Assembly: GCF_017308075.1 (NCBI RefSeq)
Contig: NZ_JAFKFX010000030.1
Span: 1 to 64,000 of the forward strand
DNA: 64,000 bases
Direction of reading: 5' to 3'
Source: Allobosea sp.
Lineage (GTDB): Bacteria > Pseudomonadota > Alphaproteobacteria > Rhizobiales > Beijerinckiaceae
The position numbers and the translations under genes are program-made. The notes under the pieces were generated by a model that had not been told where the DNA came from, ran no database searches, and saw only the letters and a program-made list of their open reading frames with translations. Numbering within the stretch: position 1 is the stretch's first letter; every line of letters begins with the position of its first letter. Positions 61,399 through 64,000 of the stretch are shown piece after piece.

Positions 61399-61806
61399 TC
61401 AACGCCCGAGCTTCGCCAGCTCCACCGCGGCGCGCAGCTCGATATGGGCCAGAACCTCGTCGAGGCGCGGATCGTCGGTGTTTTCCCGACGCGTCGACAG
61501 CATCGCCTTGAGACGCTCCAGCTCGACGAGCTGAACCCGGCCGGAAAGCAGCGCCGCCTTGAGCCGGTCGAGCCCGTCGAGCAGGTCATGGCCGCGGCGT
61601 GCCTGGCGGCGGCGGCGCTCCTGGCCGCTCTCCTCCTCCTGCACCAGCAGCAGACCGTCGAGCGGGCCGGCATGGCTTATCGTCGAGGACTGCGTGCTCG
61701 CGGCCGCCTCGCGCCCCGGCAGACTGAAGCCCGTGCCGCCCGCGGCTCTGCCGCGGCTGGTCGCGCCGGTCGAGGTGATGGCTGCGCGCTGGTCGATACG
61801 GATCAT
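61399..61806 (-). CDS. fliX: Flagellar assembly regulator FliX
   Basis: The 135-residue protein matches FliX: N-terminal GGTGFSLPG, then a disordered part and PLDGLLLVQEEESGQERRRRQARRGHDLLDGLDRLKAALLSGRVQLVELERLKAMLSTRRENTDDPRLDEVLAHIELRAAVELAKL. In Caulobacter, FliX links basal-body assembly to FlbD-dependent transcription of late flagellar genes. It is divergent from flgI, the same arrangement as in Caulobacter. Confidence 0.92.
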   Translation of the reverse strand: MIRIDQRAAITSTGATSRGRAAGGTGFSLPGREAAASTQSSTISHAGPLDGLLLVQEEESGQERRRRQARRGHDLLDGLDRLKAALLSGRVQLVELERLKAMLSTRRENTDDPRLDEVLAHIELRAAVELAKLGR

Positions 61807-61882
61807 GGCGCTCTCGGCGACGGTTCGAAATGGCGGCTCTTCGGCCTCGCTCGCCCCTGCCTCCTTCTTGCCGGCGGCATGG

Positions 61883-61988
61883 TTAACGAGCGGTAAACGA
61901 CTCGGCAGGAATTGCCGCGCCCGGCAGGTTTGAACAGGCCCCTGCCCTGCCGGCGATCAGGCCGGAGATCATTAAACTTCTGATTAAG
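61883..61988. promoter_or_regulatory. Two near-consensus CtrA boxes between fliX and flgI
   Basis: TTAA-CGAGCGG-TAAAC at 61883-61898 has one mismatch to TTAA-N7-TTAAC. TTAA-N8-TTAAG at 61972-61988 has the right half-sites with one extra spacer base. They lie in the 262-bp divergent region; the first is about 77 bp upstream of fliX and the second about 81-97 bp upstream of flgI. Confidence 0.5.
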
Positions 61989-62068
61989 AACGGTTTTTGC
62001 TTTTTCTCGAACTGGCACGGAGTTCGCATGGCCATCGCAGTCCGACGATGATCGAAACCGGTGGCCGC

Positions 62069-63301
62069 ATGTTCGCCCTCTTCCCGACCCGCCATTTGCT
62101 GACGCAGGCCGCCGCATCGCTGCTGCTCGTCGCTACGGCGTGGGCGGCCGACCTGGCGCCGACCCCGATCCCAGGCCAGGCGCGCGGCGGCGTGCCGGCA
62201 AAGCTCGCCCCGGCCTCCTTCGGCGGCACCCATGGCACCTCCCCCGGCATCGGCGGCGCGCTCTCGCGCATCAAGGACCTCGCCTCGGTCGAGGGCGTCC
62301 GCTCCAACCAGATTCTCGGCTACGGCATCGTCGTCGGCCTCAACGGCACCGGCGACACGCTGAACAACGCCCCCTTCACCAAGCAGTCGCTGCAGGCGAT
62401 GCTGGAGCGGCTCGGCGTCAACACCCGCGGCGCCAATATGCGCACCGCCAACGTCGCAGCGGTGATGGTGACGGCGAACCTGCCGCCCTTCGCCACGCAG
62501 GGCACCCGGCTCGACGTCACCGTCTCGGCGCTCGGCGACGCCAAGTCGCTGCAGGGCGGCACCCTGCTCGCGACGCCGCTGCTCGGCGCCGACGGCGAGG
62601 TCTATGCGGTCTCGCAAGGGCCGGTCGCGATCTCCGGCTTCTCGGCCGAGGCCGAGGCCGCCAAAATCACCCGCGGCGTGCCCACCGTCGGCCGTATCGC
62701 CAATGGCGGCCTGGTCGAGCGCGAGATCGAGTTCGCCCTGAACAAGCTCAAGACGCTGCGCCTGTCGCTGCGCAACCCCGATCTGACGACCGCCCGGCGC
62801 GTCGCCGCGGCGATCAACGATTTCATCGGCGGCGACTCCGCCGAGCCGACCGACCCGTCGACCATCGTGCTGCAGATTCCGCCGCGCTTCCACGGCAACA
62901 TGATCCGCCTGCTGACCGATATCGAGCAGCTGCGCGTCGAGCCGGACCAGGGCGCGAGGGTCATCATCGACGAGCGCTCGGGCATCATCGTGATGGGTCG
63001 CGACGTGCGCGTCTCCACCGTCGCCGTCGCCCAGGGCAACCTGACCGTGACGATCTCCGAGGAGCCGCAGGTCAGCCAGCCGAACGAATTCGGCAATGGC
63101 CGCACGGTCGTCGTCCCGCGCAGCAATGTCAGGGTCGACACCGAGGGCACCAACAAGCTCGCCCTCGTCAAGGAAAGCGTGACCTTGCGCGAACTCGTCG
63201 ACGGACTCAACGCGCTGGGCATCGGCCCGCGCGACCTGATCTCCATCCTTCAGGCCATCAAGGCAGCCGGCGCGCTGCAAGCCGAAATCGAGGTGATGTA
63301 A
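62069..63301 (+). CDS. flgI: Flagellar P-ring protein FlgI
   Basis: The protein has 410 residues from the ATG at 62069 with a signal peptide (MFALFPTRHLLTQAAASLLLVATAWA). Another in-frame ATG lies at 62048. The mature part has SRIKDLASVEGVRSNQILGYGIVVGLNGTGDTLNNAPFTKQSLQAMLERLGVN, NVAAVMVTANLPPFATQGTRLDVTVSALGDAKSLQGGTLL and LRELVDGLNALGIGPRDLISILQAIKAAGALQAEIEVM, the complete FlgI signature. FlgA at 19462 is its chaperone. Its TAA overlaps the next ATG by one base (TAATG). Confidence 0.97.
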   Translation: MFALFPTRHLLTQAAASLLLVATAWAADLAPTPIPGQARGGVPAKLAPASFGGTHGTSPGIGGALSRIKDLASVEGVRSNQILGYGIVVGLNGTGDTLNNAPFTKQSLQAMLERLGVNTRGANMRTANVAAVMVTANLPPFATQGTRLDVTVSALGDAKSLQGGTLLATPLLGADGEVYAVSQGPVAISGFSAEAEAAKITRGVPTVGRIANGGLVEREIEFALNKLKTLRLSLRNPDLTTARRVAAAINDFIGGDSAEPTDPSTIVLQIPPRFHGNMIRLLTDIEQLRVEPDQGARVIIDERSGIIVMGRDVRVSTVAVAQGNLTVTISEEPQVSQPNEFGNGRTVVVPRSNVRVDTEGTNKLALVKESVTLRELVDGLNALGIGPRDLISILQAIKAAGALQAEIEVM

Positions 63302-63687
63302 TGAGTGCTGCCCTCGCCATTCCCGCCGCCAAGCTCGCGCTCGGCGCCGCCGTCAACCTCGCCAGCGGCATCGCCGGCGCCTTCGACGCCAAGGCGGCCA
63401 AGGCCAAGAAGACAGCCGACGAGTTCGAGACCGTCTTCCTCGAGAACTTCACCAACAGCATCATGAACTCCAGCGAGACCGAAGGACCGCTCGGCGAGAA
63501 CGGCACCGGCGGCGGCGTCTATCGCTCGATGCTGACCCAGGAATATGCCCGCAGCCTGCAGAAGGCCGGCGGCCTCGGCCTGTCGGACCAGATCCTGCGC
63601 GACCTGATCCAGGTCCAGGCCAAGGCGACCGCTACGGCCAAGACTACGGCCACGGCCACGACCGGCGGAGGCGGCAATGCTGGCTAG
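63301..63687 (+). CDS. flgJ: Flagellar rod-capping/rod-binding protein (FlgJ N-terminal type)
   Basis: The 128-residue protein contains TADEFETVFLENFTNSIMNSSETEGPLGENGTGGGVYRSMLTQEYARSLQKAGGLGLSDQILRDLI. This is the rod-binding domain of FlgJ (F...FL......M....GPLG.G.G...Y..ml..e.A...a..GGlGl). The muramidase domain of gammaproteobacterial FlgJ is absent, as in other alphaproteobacteria. A Thr/Ala-rich tail follows. It is coupled to flgI by a TAATG overlap. Confidence 0.9.
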   Translation: MSAALAIPAAKLALGAAVNLASGIAGAFDAKAAKAKKTADEFETVFLENFTNSIMNSSETEGPLGENGTGGGVYRSMLTQEYARSLQKAGGLGLSDQILRDLIQVQAKATATAKTTATATTGGGGNAG

Positions 63688-64000
63688 GCCGCGCGTCATC
63701 GACGAGCGGCCGCGCGTCGGCAGCGCCATCGAGGCGGAGAGCCTGATCGAAGCCGTTATCGAGGTGCTAGGCTCGCTGTCGCATGTCGTCGGCGAGGAAA
63801 CCGCCCTGGTCAAGGCCGGCAAGCTCAAGGACGCGATGGAGCGCGAGCCGCGCAAATCCGAGCTCGCCGGCGTCTATATGAAGGGCGTCGAGCAGATCAA
63901 GCTGAACGCCGTCGCGCTGGCCCGTTTCGTACCCGAGAAGGTCAAGCGGCTGAAGGCGGCGCATCTCGCCTTCCAGGAGCTGATCGAGACCAACCAGGCG
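63677..64000 (+). CDS. FlgN-like flagellar protein, 3' truncated by window edge
   Basis: An ATG at 63677, 11 bases inside the end of the flgJ-like gene, opens a frame that stays open to the window end (108 residues). The sequence is helical: AIEAESLIEAVIEVLGSLSHVVGEETALVKAGKLKDAMEREPRKSELAGVYMKGVEQIKLNAVALARFVPEKVKRLKAAHLAFQELIETNQA. This fits the FlgN-type export chaperone found after flgI-flgJ in Rhizobiales, where LxxxLxxET..L..g........ and K..L...Y motifs occur. The family call is by pattern and position. Confidence 0.7.
   Translation, partial: MLARPRVIDERPRVGSAIEAESLIEAVIEVLGSLSHVVGEETALVKAGKLKDAMEREPRKSELAGVYMKGVEQIKLNAVALARFVPEKVKRLKAAHLAFQELIETNQA

Overview
The window is high-GC chromosomal DNA from an alphaproteobacterium, most likely a Hyphomicrobiales (Rhizobiales) member of the Bosea/Methylobacterium/Bradyrhizobium kind. 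The genus is inferred from gene content only. Pointers are the flagellar gene order flgF-flgG-flgA-flgH, fliL-fliM-(DUF6468)-motE and fliQ-fliR-flhB-cckA. Others are FliX, a DksA with a single zinc-finger cysteine, CtrA-type boxes (TTAA-N7-TTAA) before flagellar genes, and an alphaproteobacterial SOS box (GAAC-N7-GAAC) before recA. I see no rRNA, tRNA, CRISPR array, insertion sequence or prophage.

Layout. 1-474: 3' end of a propionyl-CoA carboxylase beta gene. 570-4201: a sulfonate/taurine-type ABC importer with a luciferase-like monooxygenase. 4217-6007 (minus): a FabF-type ketosynthase and an HxlR regulator. 6073-9762 (minus): a CecR-like TetR repressor, a HlyD-type membrane fusion protein and an ABC-2 exporter, headed by a perfect 32-bp palindrome. 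10138-11896: motA-motB. 12056-15056: a GntR regulator divergent from a Bug-type binding protein and a tartrate/malate-type dehydrogenase. 15280-17632: an MBOAT O-acyltransferase with an SGNH-like partner. 17778-18200: dksA.

18679-41450 is the main flagellar locus: flgFGAH (minus), fliL-fliM-DUF6468-motE (plus), a 1144-residue exported TPR protein, fliO-fliP (minus), then flgB-flgC-fliE-fliQ-fliR-flhB and the cell-cycle kinase cckA (plus). A 3.6-kb block with no flagellar gene (Bug receptor, RidA-like protein, LysR regulator, degenerate HD protein; 25369-29014) separates motE from the TPR gene. 41687-44182 holds an acyltransferase and an O-antigen-ligase-type protein. 44351-47921 holds two convergent Gfo/Idh/MocA oxidoreductases, a DUF1330 protein and an enoyl-CoA hydratase facing a TetR regulator. 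48624-50113 holds small membrane and lipoprotein genes.

50372-54299 is recA and alaS, followed by a voltage-sensor-type potassium channel with an atypical cyclic-nucleotide-binding domain and an exported protein. 56329-56730 holds two very small proteins, then come a GFA-family protein and icd (both minus), a hypothetical exported protein, an SDR and a cupin. A second flagellar block runs to the right edge: fliX (minus) divergent from flgI, flgJ-like and a FlgN-like gene cut by the window end.

How it works together: stator, rod/ring, export gate, C-ring and assembly-checkpoint genes lie close to the cell-cycle kinase that controls CtrA, and CtrA-like boxes sit before several of these operons. 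The least described component is the large exported TPR protein at 29196. It lies between motE and fliP, has its own CtrA-like box, and may be a periplasmic motor scaffold. That role is inference.
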